Shown here: in pieces, positions 45,424 through 58,800 of the stretch
Numbering within the stretch: the stretch's first letter is position 1
Layout: each line of letters opens with the position of its first letter
Assembly (NCBI GenBank): GCA_028551475.1
Contig: CM052356.1
Coordinates: forward strand, 72,001 to 136,000
Direction: 5' to 3'
DNA: 64,000 nt
Origin: Casuarina equisetifolia
Lineage: Eukaryota > Streptophyta > Magnoliopsida > Fagales > Casuarinaceae
Translations under genes and position numbers: made by a program
Notes under the pieces: generated by a model
The model's input: the letters and a program-made list of their open reading frames with translations, nothing else
Told to the model about the DNA's origin: nothing
Database searches by the model: none

Positions 45424-46819
45424 CGGCAGAGAATCCGAAAGCAGTAGTCAGCGGAATGAACTCCTAGTCTCCCCTTCAACGAATATCCTGTTGCGTGCAG
45501 CCGCGGCGCTCCACCGGTTCTGCCCAAGGATTAAATCATTAAAATTCGACTGTTTAATCTAAAACTGTTTAAGAGTCAACATAAAAACCATTACTATATA
45601 TGCAGAATTCTTAAGACCAGTTGTACCAGATGCAGTGGGCAACGTGAATGTTCAAATCAATATGAATTCATATAAATATTAAGGAGGATCATGATTTTAA
45701 TATTTATTAGACCATAAAATTTTATATCAGAGAAGAATATATTTATAATATATTTTATAAGTTTCAATAATTTACTCTTTAATGAAATTTTTTAAAAAGA
45801 GATTGAGTCTTTCATATAACATCAAAGCCAATCATTCCTTGGTATGTTTCAAATTAATTCCACAAATAGATTAGCTCTTTGAGAGCAAAAAATTGAGCTT
45901 GAACTGCCTTACAACCATCTGCAATCTAAATAAAAATGACGGCATGGTTAACTCTCTCTTTTTGCTAGAAATGAACATGCAGTCACCTCTTTTCTATTTT
46001 TTGTTGTTTTTACATATTAACTGATCCTTTATTAGTATTAAATGAGAACGTTTCTCAGAGTTTTTATTAAAAGTATGAAAAAGATTGTTTATTATGTAAC
46101 GTGTCGATTTGGATTATTTAAGTTGTGCTGTTTGTAAGTTTGGATTAGATGTTAAATGTTTGGTTGGATGTTGTTTTACGGGTTAAAGCCCGTTTTTGTA
46201 TTGTAGGCAAGAATAGGCCCGTTTGTGTGTATCTGAAAGGTCCTATAATTGTATTTATTATGATTGGGTAGAATGAAGAAGGGAGTTGGGTTGTTTCATA
46301 AATCTAAGGTTCTAACATCCTTTTTGATGCTTGTGGTCTAAGTATTCCTTAGATGTCGAAGGTGTTTAGTGTTCCTTAGATACTGAATTAGGCCTTCAAA
46401 CTACAAACGGATCAGCCTTTGTAACCAAAACACCCAAATCACCTACAACTCAAGAAACAATCCTGACATATTTTTGTGTTTTAAAAAGTGTTTATAATCT
46501 TTTTTTTATTATTCAATATTATGTGTTGAAGAGTGAGAACACAATGCGTGGATTTAAGAAATGCCATCCACCACAAAAACAAATAGTTAAGTTAGTTTGA
46601 TTTAGAGCAAATTTTCTTTTTCATTTAACATTTACAGTATTTATAGTGTTTGAATATACTTGAAAAACTTGATCGACCAAAAAACGATTGTAATCAACAA
46701 AAGTAACACCTTTTACTTTTTGGTACAATGAATTGATATATTTTTCAAGACATTAATATTTTAATCCATGCTTATTCTTTTTTTAACTTCAATAGGCGGC
46801 ATTGAATCTTCTTTATTAG
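45424..46819. other. AT-rich intergenic DNA
   Basis: No coding sequence or recognisable element is seen. Confidence 0.5.
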
Positions 46820-47346
46820 AATTGAAACAAATAAATTCTTGAAAAATTGGATAATTTCTCAAGAACACCAAACTTAGATTGCCGGAAAAGACAATTGAAT
46901 TGCTTAAAGAAAATGTTTACAAATTCCATCTAATTTATAGATCGGAACATATGAGACAATACAGGAAATACAAAATCTGATCTAAATGAAATGGATTTAC
47001 ATGGGATAGTATGATACGGGGATTTAACCTAGATTGGAGAGGTTTTGGAAAGAATTGGAAATCTTTCCCAAAGTTGGTCTTGATTAGAAGCGCCGGTTGG
47101 TGATATTTCCTTCTTGATGTGGAGACGAAGATTTGTGAATCATCGGATGAGAATGGAAGGTTTTCAGGTGCCGGAATTCCGACCATGTTCTTGCGGAGGC
47201 GGTCAGTGTGTTTGGTGAGGCAGACGGCGCTCATGGTTTGCGATGAGAAGGGCAGACGTGGCGGGAGTTGGTGAGTGTGCTTGCCACGTCGTTTAATGAT
47301 GCTGACGTGGACATGGTGAGGTGGACTGCTGACATGGCATTTAATA
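46820..47346 (-). repeat. Copia-3 3' LTR
   Basis: 527 bp paired with 48276-48802. Read on the minus strand it begins TATTAAATGCC, not the usual TG. Confidence 0.92.
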
Positions 47347-47353
47347 CCCCCCC

Positions 47354-48225
47354 GCAAGCGGACAGGTCGCAACGAACTGTGAGCTTGTTCTGAAGAACTC
47401 CGAATCGTGTGGAGGAGAGGCCTTTGATGAAGATGTCCGCAGTCTGATCTACTGAGGAGATAAAATGTATGTGAAGTTGGCGATGCTTAATACGCTCACG
47501 GATGAAGTGGAAGTCGATCTCGACATGCTTGGTGCGGGCATGAAAGACCGGATTGGTGGAGAGGTATATGGTAGATAAATTATCACACCAAAGGGTTGGT
47601 GGTGAAGATAATGGTTGATGAAGGTCTCGAAGGAGGGCTTCAATCCAAATGAGTTCAGCAGCAGTGTCAGCGAGGCTTCTGAATTCACCCTCAGTGCTTG
47701 AGCGAGCTACTGTTTTCTGTTTTCTAGAATACCAAAAGATGAGGTTAGAACCAAGAAAGATGCAAAATCCGCCTGTGGATTTGCGATCATCGCAATCACC
47801 AGCCCATCCGGCATCAGAATATGCATGGAGCTGAGTAGAGGATGACTTAGTAATGTGAAGTCCATAACGAATTGTATCTATAAGAAAGCGAAGAATTCAT
47901 TTGACAAATGTCCAATGGGTGGTGGTCGGCGCATGCATATATTGGCAGGCCGTATTAACAGCGTAGGCAATATCAGGACGTGTAAGAGTGAGATATTGGA
48001 GAGCTCCGACAATGCTCCGATAGTGTGTGGGATTAGAGAGGGGTTCACCATCAGTTATGGAGGGAGGGTGCCCTGTTGGACAAGGACTAGAGACTCCACA
48101 TGCAGAGTCCATATTGGCCCGATTAAGAATATCTCAGGCAAATTTAGCTTGATGATGTTGCCGGCGGAAACAGGGGCAGCGGTTTGGACGTGAGATAAAT
48201 CGGTATTATTGGAGGCCATTTGTGC
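47354..48225 (-). pseudogene. Copia-3 gag N-terminus fused to late RT/RNase H
   Basis: A gag start (MASNNTDLSHVQTAAPV) at about 48219 runs directly into pol sequence. The pol part then includes the RT end (RPDIAYAVNTACQYM) and RNase H motifs (YSDADWAGDCDDRKSTGG, RSSTEGEFRSLA). A stop after THWTFVK at about 47897 and loss of the remaining pol make it inactive. Confidence 0.85.
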
Positions 48226-48263
48226 TGAAAAAGGGAGGATTGGTGTAGGGCGGGGGCCAAAAA

Positions 48264-48275
48264 GCTCTGATACCA
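48264..48275 (-). other. Copia-3 primer-binding site (initiator tRNA-Met)
   Basis: The minus strand reads TGGTATCAGAGC directly next to the 5' LTR. Confidence 0.93.
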
Positions 48276-48802
48276 AATTGAAACAAATAAATTCTTAAAA
48301 AATTGGATAATTTCTCAAGAACACCAAACCTAGATTTCCGGAAAAGACAATTGAATTGCTTAAAGAAAATGTTTACAAGTTCCATCTAATTTATAGATCG
48401 GAACATATGAGACAATAAAGGAAATACAAAATCTGATCTAAATGAAATGGATTTACATGGGATAGTATGATACGAGAATTTAACCTAGATTGGAGAGGCT
48501 TTGGAAAGAATTGGAAATCTTTCCCAAAGTTGGTCTTGATTGGAAGCGCCGGTTGGTGATATTTCCTTCTTGATGTGGAGACGAAGATTTGTGAATCATC
48601 GGATGAGAATGGAAGGTTTTCGGGTGCCAGAATTCCGACCATGTTCTTGCAGAGGCAGTCGGTGTGTTTGGTGAGGCAGACAGCGCTCGTGGTTTGCGAT
48701 GAGAAGGGCAGACGTGGCGGGAGTTGGTGAGTGTGCTTGCCACGTCGTTTAATGATGCTGACGTGGACATGGTGAGGTGGATTGCTGACATGGCATTTAA
48801 TA
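48276..48802 (-). repeat. Copia-3 5' LTR
   Basis: 527 bp paired with 46820-47346. Confidence 0.92.
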
Positions 48803-49263
48803 ATTAGCAACAACAAATGAAAAAGTATAAAAGTCCATAACAGAGAGTACATAATTTATTCATATAGTTAGAGCAAAAAAAATTGTAGAATGTAAGGTTG
48901 AATGATCAATTGATAATACGAGATAGGTTTGAATGAAATCCGACACCTCATTTCTTTCCTTAATAGATTAAAGTGAACAAAATACAAAAATGCCTACTTG
49001 ATTTTACTAGCACAATTTGAAAATGTTTGCTAGGGAGCTAAAAACCAAGGATCAAAGGTAAAAAGGGGCCTTTTACCAAAGGTGGGAAGCCAATCTTAGT
49101 ATAACTAAGCGAAGCATGTAAGCTTATCTTTCTAATTCAAAAACCCTCTTTGAGTATATACCCTATAGCGACTGCAGAAGCATGTAAGGTACGACAGCAT
49201 TAAATTGAAAGAAAATCTAATTTAATCTTATGTCTCGGGCAAGTTACATGTACCGCACCACTA
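48803..49263. other. Spacer and 3' UTR of the FCP1/HAD-type gene
   Basis: No coding sequence is seen. The right end should be the 3' UTR of the minus-strand gene. Confidence 0.5.
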
Positions 49264-52200
49264 CTAGCCAAAGGAAGAGGAATTTGCATCACAAGTTGGT
49301 GGGCATTGGCATCTATATATAACCTTACTATAGAAACCCCATGATGGGTTTGCTTCCGTAATTGCACGTTGACCAAATGGATTTTGCTTAACATATTTTT
49401 GAACATCTTCTGCCACAGCCAACCCTTCCAGATATGCTTGAAGATCACCTCCAGGGCCTATGGTGAAAGAAAGAACCCAAAAAAGGCTGAGGTATAACGA
49501 GGATAAGTCGTCCAAACCACTAAGGCACATTGAGGGAAGACTGCCAACAAAAGCAAGGAAGAGCAAAACTTTCCATCAATGCCTTACTCATCTAATGCTG
49601 TATCATCCAGATCCCTATACCGATATGTATGTGGAAATATTGCTGTGTGCACCTAAAACAGAGACAAGGTTCAAAAATGAGAAAAATAAAAATTATTAGA
49701 TTTGAGACGTACTCCAGAATCCTACAAAATGTCACATTTGAGAAAGGATAGAATCAGATAAGGATAGGGTTAATTAGCAAACTGGATTCAGTAAAGCCTT
49801 GTATGGAGAATCATCTTTGCCTCATTATATTTCCCTTTTTCCCATGGGAGATTGGGTTCAAGATTTTCCCATAACTTTCTAAGTTCTTTAAAAAACAGAG
49901 GCTTGTGTTTGTTCTCGACAGCAGTGAATCCAGTATGAGTACAGTCTGATTGATCCTGCATCAGACCAATCATTAGAATAATACTATCTAACTATGTACT
50001 GTTTAAAAGGAATGGCTCGAAGGCCTTGTGTAAACTTGGTTACAGTTAAGATGATACGGATAGCTAGTCCTAAATTATGTTTTAATATGGCATCAGTACA
50101 CTCACAAGTTAACAAATAAAGTGCAATGTACTGAGGTAAATACATTGGAAAGCTGTTCAATCAATTGGTTGGCACAACTCATTAGTGGCAAAACACTCTG
50201 CATTTAAGAAGAAGATGATTTAAAAAGAAAAATATAGAGTACCCATTTTGTAGTTTCTCCATAGCAATTAAACAATAATCAACAGGAACGCACCCCTTAA
50301 TACTTTTAAAAGTAAGAAGACTTCACAAGTTTAAAAAATTACTAGAACAAAAGTTTTACAAAGGAGGTACCACCCAATACATGAGATGAATTAAATTTCT
50401 AGGTCGGTCAGAAATGTACAACCTCCTGAGAAGACATACAAGAAAGACAGTTGCACCATTATATACCATTGTTAAAAAAGAATGAAGTCTGTGAAGTGTG
50501 TTATGACCCATATCAATCAAAAGTTTAATTACAAATCACATAGTTTCACAGCCATCATTTAGCATTTTCTATCACTGCAGCAGAAGTGTCAGTGGTGGTG
50601 AAGGATGTAACTGGAAGTGGATCGTGCATGCCTTAAACAAACCTCAAACTGGAAACCGATACCAAAACTCAACCTGTCCAATGCAAGTTTTGAATGTAAT
50701 TTCCTCAAAGCAAGAGCAAAGATCTTGAAAGGAATTACCCAGCAGAAGAGCAACTTGTGTCTAATATCTCCCATAAGAAAATCAATTAGCATATCCATGT
50801 TCCTCCTACACATCTTAATAAGTGAATTGATTAAGTACATCGGCCAATCATCATAAAGCTAAGCTAAATTTTTTGGTGTACCAATATAAAGACCATATAC
50901 TTGAAAAAAAGAAAAAAGAAAAAAGAAAAACAAAAGGCGCCAATAAGAGAAATTCAAGCTACTAGAGGGAAAATAGAACATTAACTGAAATATTACTTGG
51001 TTCTAGATGTCCAAACACCAACGTCAAATCTATCAAAACAGAACTGTAGAAAATCATCACAGAAAGGCCTCTTAAAAACTGCATAGGAAAAAAAAAAAAA
51101 AAGGAACAAGTGACAGTTAGTTAGATTTGAGTATACACGCCAACCTCTAAATTCATGTTTAGGTCTCTGTTTCACCTGCTTTTCCTGATATCATTATGTC
51201 TACTTTATATCCCGAAGGAACAAAAGGAACAACACCAGCAAGCAATCCATTCATATCAACGATGAGAAGCATTTTCTTATAAGGATTCATAAGGGCTCTT
51301 TCTGCTGGAAAGTCTAATATTTGTGAAACATTCTGCTCTGTGATGATAATGCCTAGATCAGCATCATCTTTTACTAAACGTGAGTTTGCTGAAGGATTTT
51401 TAGGGCAGGCTACTACATTAGCATAGGTTATGGGAAATATATTGGAGGAATTATCGTTTTGCATTACAGATGATGAACCATCTGTGGTGTCCCGAAATGC
51501 GGGTTCACAATCTGTAATGTAGAACGAGACTTCCTTCCACCTACTTCCCATAACCTGTGTTGACGTAGCATCATCCCCTAAAAGGACTTGAGGTAAATTC
51601 TCGCGTAAACCGGCAGATGTTACTTCACCTGAACAATGAAGTGAAGCATTCCTAGTACCCCCTTCCAAACCACTTTGAGATGGGGGAGGGGACTTTCTAC
51701 ACCTCCTGCAATCAGTGCTGCTTCTGCTCCGCCTCCTATAAACTTTAAGTTCACAGCCCACATGTAGGGACTTGGAGTCCCTGGATGTGGGCTCACCACC
51801 CGTAATACAAAATGAGACTTCCTTCAATATTTCTCCTATAACCTGTGCTGGGGTAGCATCCTTCCCTAAAAGTGCTTCAGGTAAATTCTCCTGTAACCCA
51901 GCAGATGGTACTTCACCTGAACAATGGAATGAAGCATCCCTCGTACCCTTTTCCAAACCATTTTGAAATGGGCTAAAGGACTTTCTATGCTTCCTGCAAT
52001 CAGTGCTGCTTCTGCTCCGCCTACTATAAACTTGAAGAACACGGCTGACACCATTGATTCCTAAGCTACTTTGCCTCTCATTTTCCTCCTTTCTCTCAAT
52101 GTTCAGTTGACAACAATTTATTTCAAGACAGGATTGAGCAATTTCTTGCTCCAACCTTAAGCATGATTTGACTGGAGATTGTGGAGATCGATTTATTTCC

Positions 52201-52463
52201 GGTGAACTTAAATCCAACATAAAAGTACCTTCTGCAGGATCACAATCTCTTCCACAATTTTCAAGGACAATACAACTGTGCTTCTGCTTTTTTCTCTTTT
52301 TCTTTGATTCTGAATCACTTCGGGACATCTCCAACTCTCTTGTTCCACTAACAGCAGACGAAAAGTCTACACATAAACCTCCTTCAGGAGTTGCTTTTGT
52401 TGAAGAACTTCTCCTATGAAAATCAAGATCTACATCATTAATTTTCGTGAAGCGATTCCCCAT
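49264..52463 (-). pseudogene. FCP1/HAD-type phosphatase-like gene, apparently decaying
   Basis: Exons read leftward: 52463-51176, 51078-50997, 50805-50739, 49955-49783, 49652-49592 and 49457-49264. A disordered Ser-rich region with a 96-residue tandem repeat precedes an FCP1-like domain: VDMNGLL (~403; first HAD aspartate kept, second position Asn), then FCDDFLQFCFDRFDVGVWTSRTK and DFLMGDIRHKLLFCW. Two lesions are visible. In exon 4 the frame shifts near 49816-49820: GKYNE is in one frame, DDSPYKALLNP in another, and a stop at 49788 ends the protein at about 534 aa. After exon 5 the donor reads ATGAGT where GTGAGT is expected (49591). The last exon (GPGGDLQAYLEG…) is still open. A truncated protein or sequencing error is possible, so pseudogene status is not certain. 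Confidence 0.78.
51490..52031 (-). repeat. Intragenic tandem repeat, 288 bp (96 residues), two copies
   Basis: The protein segment from VY[SR]RRSRSSTDC through KEVSF.IT..EP is present twice in succession in exon 1. The DNA copies are offset by 288 bp and are clearly diverged. The offset is a multiple of three, so the frame is kept. Confidence 0.9.
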
Positions 52464-54893
52464 TTTAGATCTGCTCCATGCTACTCTTCTCTTCTGCCAC
52501 AAACTCCATTCTGAAATCACCTACTGTAGTCATTAACACTATTTAGCTAATATTGATTGGAGACGTATATGAATTACTACAAGAAAGAACTTTAACGTCT
52601 CCCAGAGATATAAGAATTTATTCTCTCACCCGTTCATTTTAATCAAAATGGTTTTAATATTAATGTCATATATAACGCCTCTTCCATGAAAGTGTGAGAA
52701 GATATTACAGAGTCTTATTTTTTTAGTACTTCTAGTGCCTTTCTTACAATGACCTGACATAGGTAACATGTCTGCATGTGTACCTCAACAGAAATCAGCT
52801 GCAATCAGCAAAACTGCAGCTTCAAAAAACCTACTATGACAGATCTGAGTTACTTGATGTACCTTCTGAAACGATACAAAGATTTAAGAGGAAAGAACCA
52901 TCACAATAAAGATAAGTTGAAAACAAAATATGAAAATAGCAAGGGGGAAAAAAGCAGCTAGGGTAGTCCTTCCACCATAGAACTCTCGACACTTAAGTTC
53001 GATCAATAGAAAGCCTCCTAAATAACACGTAATATGAGCTTTATTGCTTCATTGCTAAGAAAACATGGCAAAAAAAAAAAAAATCTTTGAGTCGCAAAAT
53101 GCTTTGATATGGTTGATTCATTCATGCTATTTTCATAGATCAATTGCGGTTCCTCCTCCTTTCGTTCACTTCTCTCAGCAGACAAACAGAGTCTCGATGA
53201 AAATTAAAGAACAGAAAACCTCGGTATTGCACTCTGAAAATAAGTAATTTACTTGTTGTGAAACAAATGTCTAAACGGAACCCAGCAGGTAACCCAAAGC
53301 TCATTTCCTGAAAAATTTGTCAAAGCGAGTTCAAGAAGTCAGCATTACGGAATTGAAAAGACAGAGGACGACAGAAAGCATACCACTATACAAGAATTTT
53401 GGTCGCAATGACTAGCAGAAGAAGAAGACAAGAACTACTGCCCCACAAATGGTCGGAGACTAGAAACGCCCTTCCTTGCTACGGAACTGGGCCTTTTGGG
53501 ATGCCAGATGGTACTGCTCGTCCATTGGGGGAAACGTTCGTCCTCGAGAAATTAGAATTTATTACTCTTCAGTGCCTGAGCAAGGAGTAAAATGGTGAGT
53601 GACAGCAAAACTGTAGAAACTAGTATGTAGATTTGGGTTTGCCGATATCTATTAAGTTAGGTGACAATGCAGGATATCATTATGGCTGACGGCCTATTCT
53701 CCAAGTTACGTGGAATAGTAGCCTTTCATGACCTCTCGAACAAGCAAACAGGCTCGAAATCCAACGTTTGAGGTTTCCCGATGCAACTCGTATGGATTCA
53801 AGAGTCTTGAATTCTAATTTCTCGAGGACGATCAAAACTGTAGACTAATAGCACACGTTCCTCAGTAATAAATGCCGATAACTATGGAGTGCTGATGACG
53901 GAGGCTATCAATATGGACGATGACCGCAAACGCAAACGGGCTCGAACTCCGACATTGAGGTTTCTTCCGATCAAAACTGTTTGCTACATGCGGATGTAGC
54001 AAACAAGAGATGCTACATCCGCATTTAAAACACACGTTTTATGGTAATCTGCCAGAGATTAACAATGCTTTGCTCTTATGGTCATCAAGTTTTTGCTTTG
54101 CTTTTTCCAACTCCAATCCCAGCACTGTCAGCCATACCACTTCATACGTTAGATCTCTTCTCCTGGGATTTTTATACGAAGTTTTTTGTACCGGCAAGGA
54201 TAATACAGAATATGATCTAATAAGATAACAAGACTGGTATTAGAGTGGCCTGGTTATCTATCACTTTTGGGGTTCTGATTTTTACATCCACATCCAGAGA
54301 AGCGCCTGTTCATTTCTCGACGATGAAGAGAAAAGTCTGATTTCACACACATTCCCATGAAAAATGTGCCCCTTAATTTCAGATGCTAAAAGATACCAAA
54401 TATCTGAAGATCTTCATTTCTCAAATTCTTCATTTTTCTCTTTCCAGAAATAAACCATTCCTGTTCACATCAAACTTTTCCAGTAATTATAGTGTCAAAA
54501 TGAAATAGATATTTGTTGACCAATAATTATACAGATGGGAGAATTAACAAAGGGTGTACGATAGTCCGAAATAAACCACAGCGATCATATTCGAAGAAAA
54601 CCACTCCTCTAAGAAGGGCAGGGCAGGCCACGCACCTTCAAATAGTTTTGGTGAAACGGACTGCATACGGATTCACCTCTAAGCATGAAATCCTAAACAA
54701 CAAGGAGTCATTCAGCACATGTTCTCAAGAGCTTTAATATGTTCCTTGCACTCAAATTCCAATTGCAGAATACCGTCGAAAAGATAATAGCAGAAAATAT
54801 CCATTGCAAGTCTAACAACTACCACAACAAGCTGGAATAACAGCTTTCACCTTCAAATATTTATCAACATTGCCCTGCAAAACATGTTGAGAG
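52464..54893. other. Intergenic DNA upstream of the FCP1/HAD-type gene
   Basis: No gene is recognised. It should contain the 5' UTR and promoter of the minus-strand gene near 52464-52700; an acceptor-like site at about 52509 hints at an intron in the leader. A pair of imperfect ~75-bp repeats (about 53720-53795 and 53910-53985) and a hairpin cluster are present. Confidence 0.45.
53979..54024. repeat. Overlapping hairpins sharing one arm
   Basis: 53979-53989 pairs perfectly with 53994-54004 (11-bp stem, 4-nt loop). 53988-54000 pairs perfectly with 54012-54024 (13-bp stem, 11-nt loop). The two stems use overlapping bases and so cannot form together. Confidence 0.8.
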
Positions 54894-55261
54894 TGTTGAA
54901 AATTATAGTGTTCCCCCTTTTTTTATTGTCCATAGAATACATATATGGTGATATAATTATAATTCTTTATTTGTGATTCTAGGTTCCTCTTGTAAAGATT
55001 AGGTCGAATTCTCACATAACACATATTTCTCTATGCAGGTTGTTTATATTTTCAACTCAAATCGTTCTTCGATATCTTAAAAAGGTATTGTGAGCAGAGG
55101 TTTCCTAAATCCTATTCAAGCTTCCGTACCTTTTAAACTCAAAAAATCATTGTTTACCGCCCTACCTCCACTGAGGCATTTTATCGAACACCTGCTACTT
55201 CGGTGTCCAAATACTACAACCCCTTGGCCGACACCTATATCCAATCACCGGACCTACACCC

Positions 55262-55854
55262 TGTTACGTGCTCATGTGAATGAGCGAGTAACTGGACCGA
55301 CTATTGGAAAGTCGTCCCACGCCTTCCTATTCTTGCTCTTACAAGGATGACCAATGGTTGCAACGTAATTCAAAATAGGAAGAGTTAGGAAGATAATTCC
55401 ATTGAATTGCAAGGATAGTTACTAAATTGGAAAACATATTACAATTTCTTCACCCCCCTTCTTTGATTGTCCTCCCACTTATTTCTAGCCGTCTAGTCCC
55501 TCTTCTAAAGGAAAGTCCTCACGATACATAATTAAAATTGAAAAATTAGGAAATATTAAATAATGCAATTTATTCAAATTTCTTTAACTAAAGAAATCCC
55601 AACCACCCTGATTAATGGTTGTAAAATAGGGAAGCTGACTTTAAAATATATCTTATGCCTGCTGCACTTGAATTTAAATTCGAATTGTTGCTCTTCACGT
55701 TACCACCAACTTTCCTTCCACGTACTACAAATCAATCACCAATCTTTTTCCCTTTCATGACTCCCATTCATTCCTTTCTTGACTACAACGCCCACCCCTC
55801 TAAGATATCTTCTCCCGTCAGCTTGATCACATGCCTACGTGGCTTCTTGTAACA
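55262..55854 (-). repeat. Gypsy-2 3' LTR
   Basis: 593 bp paired with 60392-60984. Confidence 0.95.
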
Positions 55855-58800
55855 TTCCATCCCCGTTGGAGAAGACCTTGCCTGCAAGGTCTATCTCAGG
55901 AAATTGTTCCCGTAATACTTTCTCCTCTACCCATGTGGCATCTGCTGGAGAGAGCCCACGCCAATGAACTAAGACTTGGGGTTTCTTCTTTTGAATCCTT
56001 TTATCAAGAATGGCTTGCGGAAAGGGCAATAACTTTTCATCTTCATTGGACAATTTTGGTAGTTCCGTTTGCACCGGTGTTCCTGTTCCGATGAATCTTT
56101 TAAGGGCAGAAATATGAAAAACCGGATGCACCCTGGAGTCTTTGGGCAATTGGAGTTTATAAGCTACCAGGCTAATCTTCTTGATTATCTCATACGGCCC
56201 AAAATATCGTGGTGATAACTTCAATGATTGCCGAACTGCAATTGTGGTCTGTTGATAAGGTCGGAGTTTCACAAAAACCTTTTCCCCTTCCTCAAATTGC
56301 ACCTCACGATGCTTCAAATCATAAAATTTCTTCATCTTGTTTTGAGCTTTTTGCAAATGGAATTTGAGATCTTTAAGGATGCGATCTCGACTCTTTAATG
56401 CTTGATCCACTGCCTCCGTTGGAGAAGATCCTGGAATATAATCAATTAATGTTGGCAGACTCCTTCCGAAAATGGCTTCATACGGGGATATTCCAGTGGC
56501 CGAATGAATACTAGTGTTGTATCCATACTCCGCCCATGATAACCACCATGACCAAGTCTTTGGCTCCTCACCTACAAAACATCGAAGTTACATCTCCAAT
56601 GTGCGATTAACCACTTCAATTTGACCATCTGTTTATGGGTGATATGCCGATGAGAAATTAAAGCTAGTTCCCTGTCAATTGAAAAGCTCCTTCCAGAATT
56701 GTCCCGTGAAAATAGGGTCTCGATCATAAATAATCTTCTTTGGCAGCCCATAAATTTTCATCACATGATCAAAAAAAAGTTGTGCCACTATTAAAACCGT
56801 GAAAGGGTGAGCCATTGCCACAAAATGGGAAAATTTTGAAAGATGGTCCACCACTACCATAATGGCATTTTTTCCCTCTAATCTTGGCAAACCTTCTACG
56901 AAATCCATGGACACTTCCTCCCATATTCTCTTGGGAATATTTAAAGGATAAAGTAGTCCTGGGGGTGATGTGCTTTCCCATTTTTGGCATTGACAAATAT
57001 CACATTGATGGACAAGATTAGCCACGTCTTCCTTCATATTTGGCCAAAAGAAATTAGCCTTAACTCTTTGAAGAGTTTTAAAGACTCTTTCATGAACCCC
57101 GCTATGAATTTTCGATAATAGGGTTGGGATGAGCTCCAAATTTTTTGCTAAATATATCCTTCCTTTAAAGAATATCACCCCATATCTTAGCTCCCACGGA
57201 TCCACCAACTCTTCATTTTTAATTCTTTTGACTATTTCCTGCAAAATAGGGTTAGAAAATTTTTTTGCCTTAATTGTATCAAACCATTGCGGAATAGGAG
57301 AAGAGATTGCGTAAGTTTCTCCTTCTGTTAACTCCTTTCCTTCTTTTTTAGTTTGGGTTGTCTCCCTTGATTTTAGTACTGGCTTATCACTTAACTATCC
57401 TACTTTTGAGGCAAGAATCTCACTCTTCTGCCAACCATTTTGGGTTTCTGTAACTCCCAATTTTTTCTCAACCGTGGCCTCTTCCTCACATCCCATCTCC
57501 TCCACTTCCCGTTTTCTAGACAATGCATCAGCCACTGTGTTGGCCGCTCCAGGGGTATATTCGACAGTAAAGTCAAAGCCCATTAACTTTGAGAGCCACT
57601 GATGTTGCGCAGGTGTTGTGAGTCGTTGCTCCCAAAGGAACCACAAGCTTCGTTGATCAGACTTCACAACAAATTTGTGGCCTAGCAAGTAGTGTCGCCA
57701 CCTTTGAACAGCTAAGACAAGGGCCATCATCTCCTTCTCATAGGTAGAAAGAAGGAGGTGTTTCCCATGTAGTGCTCGGCTGAAGAATGCCACTAGTTGC
57801 CTTCCCTGTGATAAAACAGAGCCCACGCCGTTACCCGATGCATCACACCATACCATAAACGGTTGGGTAAAGTCAAGCAAGGCTAGAACTAGGGCATTCG
57901 TGAGTGCTTGTTTCAGCTGTTTGAAAGCTTCCTCTGCTGCCTCTCCCCATTTGAATCCATCTTTTTTCAACAACTCATTTAAGGGCCCTGCAATCTTTCC
58001 AAAATCCTTAACAAAATGCCTATAATATCCTGCCAAACCAAGAAAACCACATAATTCTTTTACATTTTTAGGTTTTGGCCAATCATTAATGGCCTTAACC
58101 TTTTCCATGTCTACCGTAACTCCAACTTTAACAACGTGACCCAAAAATTAGATCTCTTCCTTGGCAAAGTCACACTTAGACCCTTTAACATACAATTTAT
58201 GCTCCCATAAAATCATCAAAACTTGTTTTAAATGATCAATATGCTCACTATGATTTTTACTATAAACCATAATATCATTAAAGAATATTAAAACAAATTT
58301 TTGAAGGAAAGGGAGAAATACCGAATTCATCAACAATTGAAAAGTCAATGGAGCATTAGAAAGCCCAAATGGCATTACCAAGAATTCATAATGACCATTA
58401 TGAGTTCGAAATGCCGTCTTGGAAATATCCTCTGGTTTGATTCGAATTTGATAGTACCCTACCCTCAAATCCAATTTGAAAAAGAGAGTGGCTCCATGTA
58501 ACTCGTCTAGAAGCTCGTCCACCGTTGGCATGGGAAACTTATCTTTAATGGTGCCCTTATTCAACTCTCGGTAATCCATACAAAGCCTCCATGAAACGTC
58601 TTTCTTCTTAACCAAAAGTACTGGAGAAGAAAAAGGACTCACACTAGGGCGAATGATCCCTGCCTCTAGGAGTTCCTTTACCACCCTTTCGATTTCTGTC
58701 TTTTGAGAAAAAAGATACCTGTAAGGCTGCACCGACACCGAACGATCAAGATGTTGAAGGTGGATCCCATGGTCATGATCTCGCACGGGTGGTAATCCCG

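Larger units (their letters stand above)
46820..48802 (-). mobile_element. Internally deleted Copia retrotransposon (Copia-3)
   Basis: Minus-strand element of 1,983 bp with two 527-bp LTRs (46820-47346 and 48276-48802) and target duplication ATTAG (46815-46819, 48803-48807). The LTRs differ at 17 of 527 positions by eye (~3%). The internal region is only 929 bp. It joins a gag N-terminus to the end of RT and RNase H, with the rest deleted. A perfect primer site is at 48264-48275 and a C-rich tract (polypurine on the minus strand) at 47347-47353. It cannot move on its own. Confidence 0.9.

Noticed and set aside
55084-55350. 86-codon frame at the Copia-4/Gypsy-2 junction
   Set aside because: The frame crosses the insertion point at 55261 into the Gypsy-2 LTR, so it is not a gene.
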